Assembly: GCA_001414345.1 (NCBI GenBank)
Contig: LLCB01000015.1
Location: 248,001-312,000, forward strand
Reading direction: 5' to 3'
Source: Hymenoscyphus infarciens
Lineage: Eukaryota; Ascomycota; Leotiomycetes; Helotiales; Helotiaceae
DNA: 64,000 nucleotides
The notes beneath the pieces are model-generated. The model did no database searches and was not told the DNA's origin. It saw only the letters and a list, made by a program, of their open reading frames with translations. A program made the position numbers and the translations under genes. Every line of letters begins with the position of its first letter. Position 1 is the first letter of the stretch. Below, in pieces: positions 21,402 through 32,301 of the stretch.

Positions 21402-24173
21402 ATGGCATCAATATTTACGTACGAGACGGAGCCAACAAGAGTAGCCTCGCCATGGCTTACTCCCAGTCATACTCCCAAACCCTCGACGCCTCAGCCAAAT
21501 GCCCGGATTATACCTACGAATACGTCTCCCAACTCAGCCCAACTTTCTGACTATGGGGTCACTCGTTTGGAGGCGGAGCCACAAGAGGGACCAACAGAAT
21601 ATAAATTGCACCTCTTGCTGAGACCACGAAGGGGATATAGTTCCTCGAGCACGGCATCGATAGCTTCAACTGCTCACCAGCAAAGACAATCGTCTGGCCA
21701 AGCTCTTGCTCCTTCAAATCAAACCCGGCAAAGTCGTTTGGAACAATTGACAACTCAACTTCTATGGCGACTGCAACAATCATCCCCCTATCATGCTTCT
21801 ACAACCAGCGATCTTGTACTGCCAAAGCTGCCGGAGGATGCCTCAAGTTTAGACACACCAACGAGACCGGGAAAACTCCTTGCCGGGTTGGAGGAAAGTC
21901 GAGGAGCTTTGTATGAGATTGGTGTATCCGATGATGGAACCTTTGTTGGCCTTACCAAGGATGAAATGGATGAGAGTTTGACGAATTTGAAAGCCATGGC
22001 TGCCAGTCTAGGTTGCAATGTTGAAGTTGTACGTATGGTGATGGTTGGCGATTGTGAGTGGCAGGAATCGTCTAGTTCAACGCCGCCTTTGGTTGCTGGT
22101 GAATCCCTTATGACTCAAACCACCAACGGCTCCAATGGTGCCAATGGCTCCAATGGCTCCAGTGAAGCAAAAGTTCTACGACATCAAGCACAATTATGGG
22201 TTGCTGAGGCACTTATAACTCCCGATTTGACCTCTAGAGCGAGTCAATTACGCAAAAGTTCTCTCAATCCAAGCAAGGCTGTTGATGTATTACTGCCCCA
22301 AAGAAACGATGTTCTTGGGTTCCCAGAAGTCAAGAATCTCGAGACAACAGCGCAATTACGAATCACTTTGACAGGGCCAACAACATCGGGGAAATCAAGT
22401 CTTCTAGGAACTTTATCTACAGCGACACTTGATAATGGACGAGGGAAAAGTCGACTGAGTCTCTTGAAACATCGCCACGAGATAGCTTCAGGGATGACGA
22501 GTTCTCTAGCTCAGGAACTGGTGGGATACAACGGAGACAAAGTTGTTAACTTTGCTTCTGGGAATGTTAGTTCTTGGACTGATATCCATGCATCCGCGGA
22601 CCATGGGAGATTGGTATTTTTCTCAGACTCAGCAGGCCATCCAAGATACAGAAGAACAACCGTCCGTGGTCTTGTAGGTTGGGCGCCTCATTGGACTGTG
22701 CTTTGCATTGCAGCCGATGATAGTGAAAATGCCCCAGTGGGCGCTGGAGGAACTTCATCAGCTCAAGACATCCTTGGAACTACCTACGCCGGCATCGACC
22801 TTTCAAAAACCCATCTCGAGCTCTGCCTGAAATTAGACAAACCTTTGGCAATTGTGGTCACGAAGCTTGACCTTGCATCGAAAAACAGTTTACGACAGAC
22901 GTTGGCAAAAATTTTGACTGCCGTCAAAGGTGCAGGTCGAATGCCTTCCATCATTCCACCAGACCACTCTAAAGCTGTATTGGAGTCGGACTTAGCTACT
23001 ATTCCAAAAGCTGATGGGGACGTCATTCAACGCACTGTTGATCAAATGTCAGCTGCTGATGGCCTCACATCAATTGTCCCTATAATCATGACCAGTTCAG
23101 CGAAAGGGACTGGTATGCGTTCGCTGCATGCTTTATTCCAGAAGCTACCAATTCCGCCTATACCAACTGCCCTTGATTATATTGGCCCGGTCCTCAACCC
23201 GGAACAACCATCATGTCTATTTCACACTGAGGACATTTTTGGTTTACCTGCTGCATATGAACCACTTGCCTCAAAAGGAGTTGTGACTGGTGATAAAAGC
23301 GATACGGGAATTGTGATAGCTGGCCACTTGAGATTTGGACGACTATCAGTCGGTGATGCAATTGTCGTTGGCCCTTTCCCAGCCGAAGCAGACGATGAAG
23401 ATTCAATTTTGGGAACATCAGCTGCCAGGTCGTTCCCTAATAGCTTTGGAGCATCACTCTCCCATCCGTCAACCACCGAGCTACCCAAGGTAGCCTCTCG
23501 AAATTTGGTCTCGGCGTCTGTAACGAAAGGAGAATGGCACAACGCTCGCATAGTGAGTGTACGTAACCTTCGACTTCCCGTTCACACACTCGAGGCCGGT
23601 CAAGTCGGAACCTTGGGGATCGTTTTTGATCTCCCCAAAGAGGAAGACCCCAATAGACCCTTGGAGTCAACAACTCCAAAAACACCTCGTGTGAGGAAAG
23701 GCATGGTGGTAGCTATCCCAAGTCGTCACATGGTCGCTACAGGCCATACTCTCCAAGCAGCAAGTGGGTTCACAGCCTCCTTTGAGGATGGAGATATAAA
23801 TTCCGTCACACCGGGGAGCTTGGTAGTCGTTTACATTGCTAGTATTCGCGCCACTGCGAAAGTTTTACGGGTCTCCCCACATGAAGAAAATCATCGTGTT
23901 AGTCACCTCGCGGATCAGATGGATGATGTTTTTGGGTTAGAGAATCCTTTGGAGGAAGATGATGAGGAACATGAACCGTTGGTATTTGGTTCCGATGGTA
24001 TCACGGATCTTACTTTTGAGTTGATTACTACAAGAGAGTGGATAGAACTTGGATCCCAGATTTTGGTGATGCCAGGGGGTGGGCATGGGCTGTATTATGG
24101 ATCTGAGAGGGGAGAGAAAGGCGTGGCTGGTCTGGAGGGGTTTGTGGGTAGAGTCACGGAGGTTGTAGACTAA
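21402..24173 (+). CDS. GTPBP1/GTPBP2-like translational GTPase family protein
   Basis: An intronless gene of 923 residues. The GTPase core contains G1 GPTTSGKSS (about residues 324-332), G3 DSAGHPRY (about 408), G4 TKLD (about 486) and G5 TSSAKG (about 564). The DxAGH motif and the beta-barrel domains after residue 600 place it with EF-Tu-like GTPases, and the whole resembles the GTPBP1/2 branch. Animal GTPBP1 and GTPBP2 are linked to ribosome-associated quality control and mRNA decay; the role in fungi is unknown. The first 300 residues hold a Ser/Thr/Pro-rich head, the segment LYEIGVSDDGTFVGLTKDEM and a short NGSNGANGSNGSS tract. P-loop variation (two Thr before Ser-Gly-Lys) is typical of the subfamily. 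Ends in GRVTEVVD just before the stop. Confidence 0.85.
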   Translation: MASIFTYETEPTRVASPWLTPSHTPKPSTPQPNARIIPTNTSPNSAQLSDYGVTRLEAEPQEGPTEYKLHLLLRPRRGYSSSSTASIASTAHQQRQSSGQALAPSNQTRQSRLEQLTTQLLWRLQQSSPYHASTTSDLVLPKLPEDASSLDTPTRPGKLLAGLEESRGALYEIGVSDDGTFVGLTKDEMDESLTNLKAMAASLGCNVEVVRMVMVGDCEWQESSSSTPPLVAGESLMTQTTNGSNGANGSNGSSEAKVLRHQAQLWVAEALITPDLTSRASQLRKSSLNPSKAVDVLLPQRNDVLGFPEVKNLETTAQLRITLTGPTTSGKSSLLGTLSTATLDNGRGKSRLSLLKHRHEIASGMTSSLAQELVGYNGDKVVNFASGNVSSWTDIHASADHGRLVFFSDSAGHPRYRRTTVRGLVGWAPHWTVLCIAADDSENAPVGAGGTSSAQDILGTTYAGIDLSKTHLELCLKLDKPLAIVVTKLDLASKNSLRQTLAKILTAVKGAGRMPSIIPPDHSKAVLESDLATIPKADGDVIQRTVDQMSAADGLTSIVPIIMTSSAKGTGMRSLHALFQKLPIPPIPTALDYIGPVLNPEQPSCLFHTEDIFGLPAAYEPLASKGVVTGDKSDTGIVIAGHLRFGRLSVGDAIVVGPFPAEADDEDSILGTSAARSFPNSFGASLSHPSTTELPKVASRNLVSASVTKGEWHNARIVSVRNLRLPVHTLEAGQVGTLGIVFDLPKEEDPNRPLESTTPKTPRVRKGMVVAIPSRHMVATGHTLQAASGFTASFEDGDINSVTPGSLVVVYIASIRATAKVLRVSPHEENHRVSHLADQMDDVFGLENPLEEDDEEHEPLVFGSDGITDLTFELITTREWIELGSQILVMPGGGHGLYYGSERGEKGVAGLEGFVGRVTEVVD

Positions 24174-24381
24174 ATGTTTTCCTTTGGGTCTTGTTACTTT
24201 TTGACATTATAGAAATTCAATTCTCATATTTATTGATTCTAGCTACACTGTGTACATGTCTCCTATCTCCATCTTCCATCTTCCTTCCCTGAGAAGACAT
24301 TGCGAAATCCCTGCTTTTTTAAATCAGGGACGGGTATTTAGGTGACCATAAAAACTCCAAACATGCAAAGAAAATGCAAAT

Positions 24382-27270
24382 CTAACAAAGTCCATACTGC
24401 TCCGCGATCCAATCTGCTTGAATCGAGCTTACTTTCTTGGCGTAATTCTTGGTTGTGAATGTGTGTTCTAAGAACATAATCGCCTCCAACTTTTTACCAT
24501 GCAAAACGCTAGATGGATGGATATAAATTGAATCTTTACCACTGGTAGTCTTGAAACTTCCATCTGGTCCTAGAATCGCAGTCTCTCTGACGAAAGCTTT
24601 GAGAAACACCTTCATGATGACCTCTGCTTTCTTGGGGGTGACAGGTTCAAAGGGTTGGGGATCAGCGGGTGGTAGCTCTTTGAGAAGTTTATTCTGGACA
24701 CATTGTTGACGAAGTTGTTTACGGATATTGATGGCCATCTTCATTGCGAGTTCCGAGACCCGGCGTTTCTCGCACCAGACTCGACGGTTGGTATTTTCGG
24801 ATGCGTAACGTTGCATGGTTGTGAGGAGGGTGATCAAGTCGCCTTCTCGACGGTAGATGTCGCTTCGGCTGTCGTTCATTTCTTCCTGTTGCTCTACGTT
24901 TGAAGGTAGTAAAAAGATTGCTTGGTCCGAGTTTAAGCAGGCGAGAATGTCAATCACTTCGAGGAGGCAATCAGCAGACTCGTCTGCTGATGCGATTAGG
25001 ACACGCCCATGGGTGGCTGGGAGGGGAAGGCGGGCCATGAGGGTTCCGATTTTGGTGAGTGTGCCGTCGAGATTCAAAGCGTCCATTGCGTAGAGTTGAT
25101 TGAGGGCTTTCTCCATGTAGATTACGTCTGGCGAGTCCATGAGAGGGAATGCAAGGACATCATCAACACCACGGGCTTTCATCTTGAGGACTGCTTCGAT
25201 CACATCGCAGCGCAGGATCTCAGGCTTTTCGTCTTCGTCCATCTTGTTGAAGTCGGCCTTGGTGTAGATTCTGTGGCATTTGCCTTTGGCTTCTCGGCCA
25301 GCACGACCGGCTCTTTGGATGGCCGAGACTTTGGAAATGGGTTTGATGAGCAAGGATTCCATTCCAAGATTTGGACGGTATTGTTTGACCTTTGATTTGC
25401 CACAATCGACGACATAACGAACGCCAGCGACTGTTAGAGATGTTTCTGCGATGTTGGTTGCAAGCACAACTTTTCTTGTGAATCTCTTCTCGACTTTCAA
25501 AAAAGCCTCTTGTTGTTGGTCGGGTGTCAAGGATCCGTGAAGAGGCTTGATCTCCATCTTGGGCACGTTTGCCGTGAGCATTGCAGAGTATTTTTCAAGC
25601 TCAGCTTGTAGCGACTCGATCTCTTCTTGTCCTGTGAGGAAGGCAAGAATATCTCCTGGAAGAGGCTCTGAAGTGTGCAGCATGAGAATTACTTCGAGCA
25701 TGGCATGTTGATAGTCTTCCTGTGGTTGTAATTCGAAGAATGACTTGACCTCGTATTGACGACCAGCGATATACTCGTATGCAACTCCATTCATTGAGAT
25801 GTCTCCTTCGGGGATGCCTGGGCGGCTCAAGGGGAGATCATCCTCTTTCGAAGGGCTGGCTCCAACTTGGGCAGCTTCCTTAGACTCGTCTTCGCTGGCT
25901 TGTAGCTTGGCCGCAGCTTGAGTGGCAACAGTTGAATCCGTAATTCCACTCCAGGACGAAAAGCCGGAATCTGTCGATGAACGTCGAGATTCTGGCTCAT
26001 CTGCCCCATTTGTATTGGTTGATGATTTTGACTTGTCGTTGGCTTTCAACACACCGGCACCATTCTCCATATTGTCCTCTCCATTCGATTTCGAAGATTT
26101 CTTGTCCTTTTTCTTGTTGGGGACCTTTTCAGCGACGTCATTATTTTGAAGGGCGATGTTCTCAAGCATATGTGGCGCAAGAGTTCTTCCATGATTTTGA
26201 CCCGGAACATAGTCAGGTACAGTGCTTGGTCTTGCGAAGAATGCCTCAATCCCTCCTTTGTCGAGAGTTGCACTCATGATGATGACCTTTAATGGTACTC
26301 CGCCTCGACCTTTCTTGTCGCCGTGAACCATATTTCTCAAAAATCCAGAAATAAGATCAACATCCATACTTCTCTCGTGAATTTCATCGATGATGACTGC
26401 GCTGTACTTTCGAAGGTGTGGATCGGTCAACATCTCCTGCAACAATATACCCTCCGTGACAAACTTGATCTTTGTTCCTTGGGGAACCTTGTTGTCAAAT
26501 CGAACAGTGTAACCCACGGTTCCTGGTTGTCCAGCAGCAATTGAACCTTTGCTGAGAGGGGAGCCCATTTCCGCAGCAACACGCTTGGCTAGTGTAATCG
26601 CTGCGATTCGACGAGGTTGAGTAATTGCAATTATACCACCAACATTCACTTCCTTTTGCTTTCCATCTTTCCCTTCAACGCTGACCATCTTTTTCTCGCA
26701 CCACTTTTCCGTGTATAGGAATTGGGGAATCTGCGTACTCTTTCCCGAACCAGTCTCTCCGTTGATGAGGAGTACATCGTGATTTCGCAACGCCCAGCGA
26801 ATGTCGACTTTTTTGCGATAGACTGGCAAATTCATGCGAGCTTTCTCGAGAGATTTGGCCGTTCGCTGGAGATCCTGTTCCGAAGGCATATTGTATGCGG
26901 CTCTTCCATGCGCAGTGCCGTTCACCTTTCCGCCGTGCTGTTGTTGCAATCGGTTGTCCGACTTCTTGCTTTCCAACGTACTCAGCTTTGGGGATTTTCG
27001 TGCGCGTCCACTGTCATCATGACTAGAACTGTGTTGCTTTCCGGCATCGCTCGCGCGGGAGGATTGTGAATTGAGTGAAGGTGTATTTGATTTGGGGTTT
27101 CCGTCTTGGGAGCGCTTCAAGCCGCCATTGCTTTGACTGGAAGCCTTCGAGGCATTGTTGGTGGAGGGTTGTTTGGTGGGTTGGGATTGGGTCGAGGCAT
27201 TGCCATTTGTAGGAGGAGGGTTCGAGGGTTCGGAGGCATCTCCAAACTTTTTGTGAAGCTTTGGAGGCAT
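24382..27270 (-). CDS. DHR2: DEAH/RHA-type RNA helicase, Dhr2-like
   Basis: An intronless gene of 962 residues. Motif I GETGSGKST is at 171-179, Ia TQPRRIAA at 217-224, II DEIHERS at 295-301 and III SATLD at 333-337. Motif VI is QRAGRAGREAKGKCHRIY. The box II spelling is DEIH rather than DEAH. The C-terminus carries winged-helix, ratchet and OB-type regions ending in IHPSSVLHGKKLEAIMFLEH. In yeast, Dhr2 acts in the nucleolus on pre-18S rRNA processing. The first 125 residues are a Ser/Asn/Gln-rich disordered head, and a disordered insertion of about 150 residues (350-500) separates motif III from motif IV, so the protein is much longer than yeast Dhr2. Assignment to Dhr2 rather than a close DEAH paralogue is from overall impression. 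Confidence 0.8.
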   Translation of the reverse strand: MPPKLHKKFGDASEPSNPPPTNGNASTQSQPTKQPSTNNASKASSQSNGGLKRSQDGNPKSNTPSLNSQSSRASDAGKQHSSSHDDSGRARKSPKLSTLESKKSDNRLQQQHGGKVNGTAHGRAAYNMPSEQDLQRTAKSLEKARMNLPVYRKKVDIRWALRNHDVLLINGETGSGKSTQIPQFLYTEKWCEKKMVSVEGKDGKQKEVNVGGIIAITQPRRIAAITLAKRVAAEMGSPLSKGSIAAGQPGTVGYTVRFDNKVPQGTKIKFVTEGILLQEMLTDPHLRKYSAVIIDEIHERSMDVDLISGFLRNMVHGDKKGRGGVPLKVIIMSATLDKGGIEAFFARPSTVPDYVPGQNHGRTLAPHMLENIALQNNDVAEKVPNKKKDKKSSKSNGEDNMENGAGVLKANDKSKSSTNTNGADEPESRRSSTDSGFSSWSGITDSTVATQAAAKLQASEDESKEAAQVGASPSKEDDLPLSRPGIPEGDISMNGVAYEYIAGRQYEVKSFFELQPQEDYQHAMLEVILMLHTSEPLPGDILAFLTGQEEIESLQAELEKYSAMLTANVPKMEIKPLHGSLTPDQQQEAFLKVEKRFTRKVVLATNIAETSLTVAGVRYVVDCGKSKVKQYRPNLGMESLLIKPISKVSAIQRAGRAGREAKGKCHRIYTKADFNKMDEDEKPEILRCDVIEAVLKMKARGVDDVLAFPLMDSPDVIYMEKALNQLYAMDALNLDGTLTKIGTLMARLPLPATHGRVLIASADESADCLLEVIDILACLNSDQAIFLLPSNVEQQEEMNDSRSDIYRREGDLITLLTTMQRYASENTNRRVWCEKRRVSELAMKMAINIRKQLRQQCVQNKLLKELPPADPQPFEPVTPKKAEVIMKVFLKAFVRETAILGPDGSFKTTSGKDSIYIHPSSVLHGKKLEAIMFLEHTFTTKNYAKKVSSIQADWIAEQYGLC

Positions 27271-28021
27271 GATTGCGATTGCGTTCGTGGGGTGCAGGAG
27301 TTAGATGTGTGAATTGTTGAATGGGAGCGAGGAAGGAAGGAAGGACGATCGAGAACTATCGACAGGTATAAAAGTACACAAGTGTCAATGCATCTGCCAT
27401 AATAGCATGAGCAAGCCAAGACCAAGGTATTGTCTGTTAGCTTGACGCGTAGCGCACAATACCTAGCACAACAATAGGAAGAAGCTTTGCTAGGTATTGA
27501 CGTGCACCGCCGCTGTAGAAATTTAATTTTTCGTTATCGGGACGGCGATTAGATCGCGTCCGGATCGGCGTTTAGATTAGCAGAGCTGACCCGACCCGAA
27601 TGACCTCGGGAAATCAGGTGACTACCCCTCCTTCTTTGCCCGTGGCCTGGGAGAGGATTCAACCGACAATTACCCCTCCCCTATGGTCCCTGGTGCACTC
27701 CCCAACTGCTGTCGATTGCAACAATTGGCCGTTGATGTCGTGATATGATCTGCACCCACTATCCTGTCACTTTCTGTGTTCCTGGTTCCACACAACCTTC
27801 CACCTTGCTACGATTGTGCCGTCACTCGAGATAATCTAGAGTTTGGCTTGAAAGTATAAAGACCTGAGATTCTGCTTGCCATTTCTTCCTCCCTTTTGCC
27901 CTCGTCCCCTTGCCCTTCTTCCCTTCCCCCCTTCTCCCCTTCTCCCCTTCTCATCTCACGCTCTTCTATCATTCCAATTGAATTGACAACCTTCCCTTCA
28001 TCCGCATCTCATCTACGCGTT
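27271..28021. promoter_or_regulatory. Divergent intergenic region with pyrimidine tract
   Basis: 751 bp between the helicase and the dioxygenase start codons. A strongly pyrimidine-rich tract (27885-27960, CTTCCCCTT-type repeats) lies just upstream of the dioxygenase ATG, as is common near fungal transcription starts. Nothing else recognised. Confidence 0.55.
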
Positions 28022-29337
28022 ATGGCACCTTCCATTCTTGAGACTCTGCCTACGGCACCCCACTCTCTGACTTCGCCTGCCCAAAAATCGGTTGACAGAA
28101 AGATATTTCCTGATGGGATCAAAACCAGTGGTCAACATCCGCCTCTTCTAGAGCAAATCAGACCTTACTCGGACTTTCCTAAAGAGATTACCGGAGAGAG
28201 TGTTTGGAAGGCAGAGGATTATACTAATAACCCAGAACGATGGGTTCATGTATTCAACGACGAGGAGATCGCTGAGTTGAGCTCCGTTTCTGATAAGTTT
28301 CTTGCGGATAAGATACCATTGACTGGTATCTCCAAGGTAATATAATACAACCTCTTCCACTTCAGGGGCCCCCCACTAACAATGCTAGGACAACTTCGTT
28401 CTCCCAATCCTCTCCAAACTACTCGCTTCCATCCGATCCGAGATTTTAAACGGAAAGGGTTTTGTTTTGTTTAAAGGCTTTCCAGTTAAGTTATGGGGTA
28501 ACCACAAATCTGCTGTTGCATATATGGGATTGGGAACATATCTCGGCTACTTTGTCTCTCAAAACGGACGAGGACACGTCCTTGGACATGTAAAAGATCT
28601 TGGGGATGATGCTACTCAAATTGATAGAGTACGAATTTACCGTACCAACGCTCGGTAAGACCATCCCTTAACCACCTTCCTCTCTCAAAGCAAAAACTAA
28701 CACAAGAGACAGCCAATTCTTCCACGCAGACGACTCGGACATAGTTGGACTCCTCTGCATCGCCCGCTCTCTTGAAGGTGGAGAATCCGACATCGTCTCC
28801 TCTCACCACGTCTGGAACACCCTCCAAAAAGAGCGTCCCGACGTCGCCGAGCTCCTCACCAAGCCCATCTGGTACTTCGACCGCAAAGGCGAAGTCTCCG
28901 TCGGCGAAGAACCCTACATCAAAACCTCGGTCTTCTACCTAGAAACCGGTTCCAACGGCCGCGTCTACTCAAAATGGGATCCCTACTACATCAAATCCCT
29001 CTCTCGCTTCATGGACACCGGCGTCATCCCAGCATTAACACCAGAACAGGTGGAGGCTACACAGGTACTTGAGGATACATGCCATCGTTTGAGATTACAT
29101 ATGATTTTAGAGGTTGGAGATATTCAATTTTTGAGTAATGAACATGTGTTGCATGCTAGGACTGCTTATAGAGACCATGCTCCACCAGCACCAAGGAGAC
29201 ATTTGATGAGATTGTGGTTGGCTACTCCGGAAAGTGAGGGAGGATGGAAATTACCATTCCATGACTCGGCGGAGAAGAAGAGAGGTGGGATTCAGGTTAA
29301 TGATAACCCACCGGTTGCTCCTTTAGATGCAGAATAG
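28022..29337 (+). CDS. TauD/TfdA family Fe(II)/2-oxoglutarate dioxygenase
   Basis: Three exons, 28022-28336, 28389-28654 and 28713-29337, give 401 residues. The fold core starts with FVLFKGFPVKLWG and AYMGLGTYLGYFVSQNGRG. The metal-binding HxD is in FHADDSD (about His198, Asp200) and the distal His is in VLHARTAYRDH (about His341). An Arg in PRRHLMRLW is the likely 2-oxoglutarate anchor. These enzymes hydroxylate small substrates, in bacteria often to release sulfite or other groups. In fungi many close relatives have unknown substrates, so no substrate is proposed. It has no signal peptide. Intron 1 (52 nt) uses CTAACAATGCTAG at the 3' end and intron 2 is 58 nt. Neighbours give no pathway hint. 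Confidence 0.88.
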
Positions 29338-29446
29338 AGGGTTGGTTTTTGTTGTATATTTAGCCGATTTTTTGAATCCATGTCTTCCAAAATAAAAGAA
29401 TTCCCAAACAAAATTAATCCCTGATGTTCATCCTTCCAACACATCT

Positions 29447-29710
29447 TTACATGACCACACATCCCACATCAACATGATGTTTTATCTTCTCAATCATCCG
29501 GACTTTGTTGTAGTCGTAATCGCCTTGTTTTAATCCATGCTTGGGACATCGGAGAATAGAGACTTTGTATCCTTTTCCTGGTGGTGCTAGACGTCCTGTG
29601 TCTTGGAAGGTGGAGCAGTTGCTGAAGCCTTTTCCGTCTCCACATGGTTTGTTGATTTCGAGCCAGCGGTGTTTGCATTCCTGGCACTTGTAAAAATTGA
29701 AGGTACACAT
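29447..29710 (-). CDS. Small cysteine-containing protein (87 aa), function unknown
   Basis: A single exon starting MCTFNFYKCQECKHRWLEIN. Seven cysteines include a C-x6-C-x2-C head, then a PCGDGKGFSNC block and a later RCPKHG, followed by YDYNKVRMIEKIKHH. The spacing suggests a small metal-binding fold rather than a secreted disulfide protein, and there is no signal peptide. Similar short proteins with a head of this type occur, to my memory, in many Pezizomycotina without assigned function. It converges on the dioxygenase gene with only 109 bp between stops. Confidence 0.65.
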   Translation of the reverse strand: MCTFNFYKCQECKHRWLEINKPCGDGKGFSNCSTFQDTGRLAPPGKGYKVSILRCPKHGLKQGDYDYNKVRMIEKIKHHVDVGCVVM

Positions 29711-30454
29711 CTTGCTGCGGCGGGAAGGGGGGCGAGAATCGAGTGAGAGACGGGTAGCGAGTTTGGAGGTTTGTGAGTGGCTCCTGCCGAATGAGAAAAG
29801 GGGCGTAGAAACGAGTCCGAGGCGAGTTCAGAGGAGGTGTGAGAAATGACAGTTGGAGTAGGTGAGAATGGGAAATGGTGAGCAGGAATTCTGAAGTGAG
29901 TTATCAAATCCGGATGGGTTGAGCGGAGTGAGGTTACGAAGCAAATTTGTGTAGATGTACCTGGCTTCTTTCCCGATTCCTACTGAGGGTTGGGAAAAGC
30001 AAGAAGACATCTCCATCCTCGAACAAAAATAAAGAGAGCGTAAAACCAAGTAAGAGGGGCATGTATGAATCATTGATTCTCGAGGTTCGGACAATAATAT
30101 ACAGAGTTACTGAACTCCTGAATGTTCTCGGCATCTAAAATGACCTTAATCCCTAAGCTAGTCATCAACATGCATTCACATCCTCCAAACCCAACAAATA
30201 CAATATCTCCTCGGCCACTCTTTATACACCCCAACACTCCCCTACAAGCCGTGGGATGTTGTTGTGTCCCCCACCCGCGATATGCAACAAAACGTCCAGG
30301 AGCCTCTATATCAGGTCGAGGATCACCTACAAACCCAAAGGCATTGCGCAATCCCTCACCGACCCCTCTCTCCACATATAACAAAGATGCTGTCACACCG
30401 TATCTTTACAGCCTCATTATTCTATACATCGAACTGTCTTATGGGCCCTTCAGC
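29711..30454. other. Intergenic, nothing identified
   Basis: Upstream side of the small Cys protein and 3' side of SDHAF3. Several open frames under 115 codons overlap on both strands without family features. Confidence 0.4.
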
Positions 30455-30994
30455 TTATTCTGATTCATTGTCGTCCAATTCTTTTTTGCGTATAGCTTGC
30501 ATGAGCTCATACATCTGTCCCAGCTGTTGATCTAGCCCAATCATCAGCCTCGCCCTCAAATTGCCAGAGTACAAGGAAAGACAAAAAGGGAAAAAGGGAA
30601 TATATACCACTCATCTTATCAATCTTTCCCCCATCCATCTTCTCTCCAATCCAACTATCCCCCTCCAACTTCTGCGCATAAAGTTGCCACTCAGTCAAGA
30701 AACCAATCTGCACACCATTAGCCCTCATCCTCCCCTCTCCCTTCCCCATTCCTCTTTCCGGTATGAACATACAATATGCACAGGATTCTCCACATCCCGA
30801 TGACTCCTAAACTCGCTCTTTATATATTCATCCCCCAATAGCCTCATATCCCTAGGTAAACATTTCCGATGCGCCCGTAATAATCGTCTGTAGAGGGGAA
30901 TTGAAGGGAGGAGAGCTAATGGGGGTGGCCGGAGGGGTTTCGAGGGCCCTGGGGTGGTGTGGGTTGCTAGGAGGAGACGGGGGGATATTCGCAT
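30455..30994 (-). CDS. SDH7: Succinate dehydrogenase assembly factor 3 (Acn9/Sdh7)
   Basis: Three exons on the minus strand, 30994-30773, 30707-30608 and 30531-30455, give 132 residues. After a basic, hydroxylated mitochondrial-type leader ([14 protein letters not shown]) comes [20 protein letters not shown] with the LYR motif. Next is [19 protein letters not shown], then across the splice [18 protein letters not shown], all hallmarks of the Acn9/SDHAF3 family. The protein protects and matures the iron-sulfur subunit of complex II in the mitochondrial matrix. Introns are 65 and 76 nt. The exon 3 end ([16 protein letters not shown]) was recovered from splice signals; continuous ORFs hide it. 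It is divergent from MTQ2 with 297 bp between starts. Confidence 0.93.
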
Positions 30995-31291
30995 TTTGTT
31001 GTTTTGTTAGAGGACTGCGAGGTACGAGTACAAGATGACGATGTTTTTGGAGAGCCTCGGGACGAACCGAGGGTTGACACTTTTTTTGTTCAGCCTTGCG
31101 TAGCACCACATTTTGAATCTTGAAGATAAAAAAAACTCAAGTCAAAGCTCTTCCTTCCGTTTTCCTCCTTGCATTCTATTTTGAGAAGAGAAAGAAAAAA
31201 GGAAACCCCTCTTACACTCTCACAATCTCACTCTATCAAAATCCAAAATCACAACCCCACCTCAAGACAAGCTCCAACAACCAGAGAAGTC

Positions 31292-32077
31292 ATGTTACCA
31301 ACACCCTCAACCTCCCACGTCTCATTCGACCGAGTCTACGAACCAGCAGAAGATTCCTATCTCCTCCTAGACACCCTCTCCTCAGAATCGGAAAAAAAAT
31401 TCCTCCAAAAGCGTTTCAACAACCCTACTAGTACTCACACAACCACAAACTTAACATCCAAAAACTCCCCCTCACCACTCATCCTCGAAATAGGAACCGG
31501 CTCCGGAGTCGTCCTCTCGTTTCTCCACGCCCACACCTCAACCATCTTCTCCCGCCCGGACATCCTCACCCTAGGCATAGACGTAAACCCGCACGCCTGC
31601 GCAGCAACCATCCAAACCATCGCTGTAGCAGAAAAAGACCAGACCTTAAAAACCCCCCATGGTTTCTACCTAGGAAACATAGCAGCCGATCTCACAAGTT
31701 CTTTGAAACTAGGGGAGGTCGATGTATTAATCTTCAATCCTCCTTATGTGCCTACACCCACCTTACCAAAATTGGTTGGAGATCCGGGACTCAGTGCTTG
31801 GGATGCTGATTCTCATTTACTTGAGTTGAGCTATGCGGGGGGAGCGGATGGGATGGAGGTTACGAATCGACTTATTGAGAGTTTGCCCCAGATTTTGAGT
31901 CTGAGAGGGTGTGCTTATGTTCTTTTGTGTGCGCAGAATAAACCTGAGATAGTCAAGGAGACGATTAGGAAATGGGGGGATGGATGGAGGGTAGAGACTG
32001 TGGGGTCTAGTGGGAAGAAAGCCGGGTGGGAGAAATTGCAGATAGTGAGGATATGGCGCGAGTCAACAACAAAATAA
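31292..32077 (+). CDS. MTQ2: eRF1 glutamine methyltransferase, catalytic subunit (HemK2/N6AMT1 type)
   Basis: A single exon of 261 residues. The ATG at 31292 (MLPTPSTSHVSFDRVYEPAE) fits the family start; an in-frame ATG at 31169 would add a leader-like stretch and is not used. Motif I is EIGTGSG (66-72), followed by the acidic SAM-binding LGIDVN. The catalytic NPPY at 149-152 is the mark of N5-glutamine methyltransferases. The yeast homologue works with Trm112 to methylate the GGQ glutamine of eRF1, helping translation termination. A low-complexity Thr/Ser loop lies near residues 43-60. Converges on SmD1 with 224 bp between the stops. Confidence 0.93.
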   Translation: MLPTPSTSHVSFDRVYEPAEDSYLLLDTLSSESEKKFLQKRFNNPTSTHTTTNLTSKNSPSPLILEIGTGSGVVLSFLHAHTSTIFSRPDILTLGIDVNPHACAATIQTIAVAEKDQTLKTPHGFYLGNIAADLTSSLKLGEVDVLIFNPPYVPTPTLPKLVGDPGLSAWDADSHLLELSYAGGADGMEVTNRLIESLPQILSLRGCAYVLLCAQNKPEIVKETIRKWGDGWRVETVGSSGKKAGWEKLQIVRIWRESTTK

Positions 32078-32301
32078 AAACCAAAACATCAAGATCGAAT
32101 TCTTGAAGGACATGCAGAACGGTCGTGAAATTTCGATTGCCCCTTTTCATAACCATAAAAACGCCAGTAAGAACCATGAGTACCACCCATGAAAGTCTCT
32201 GTCGAAGATCTCGAGTCCCTTCTTCGCCTCATTGGAGAAATCCAGCACCAACATATACGTATGAATGATCCTTTGCCCATTTCATATGCAAGTAACCCTT
32301 C

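Noticed and set aside
30122..30463. 113-codon plus-strand frame
   Set aside because: It overlaps the SDHAF3 3' end antisense and has no domain.
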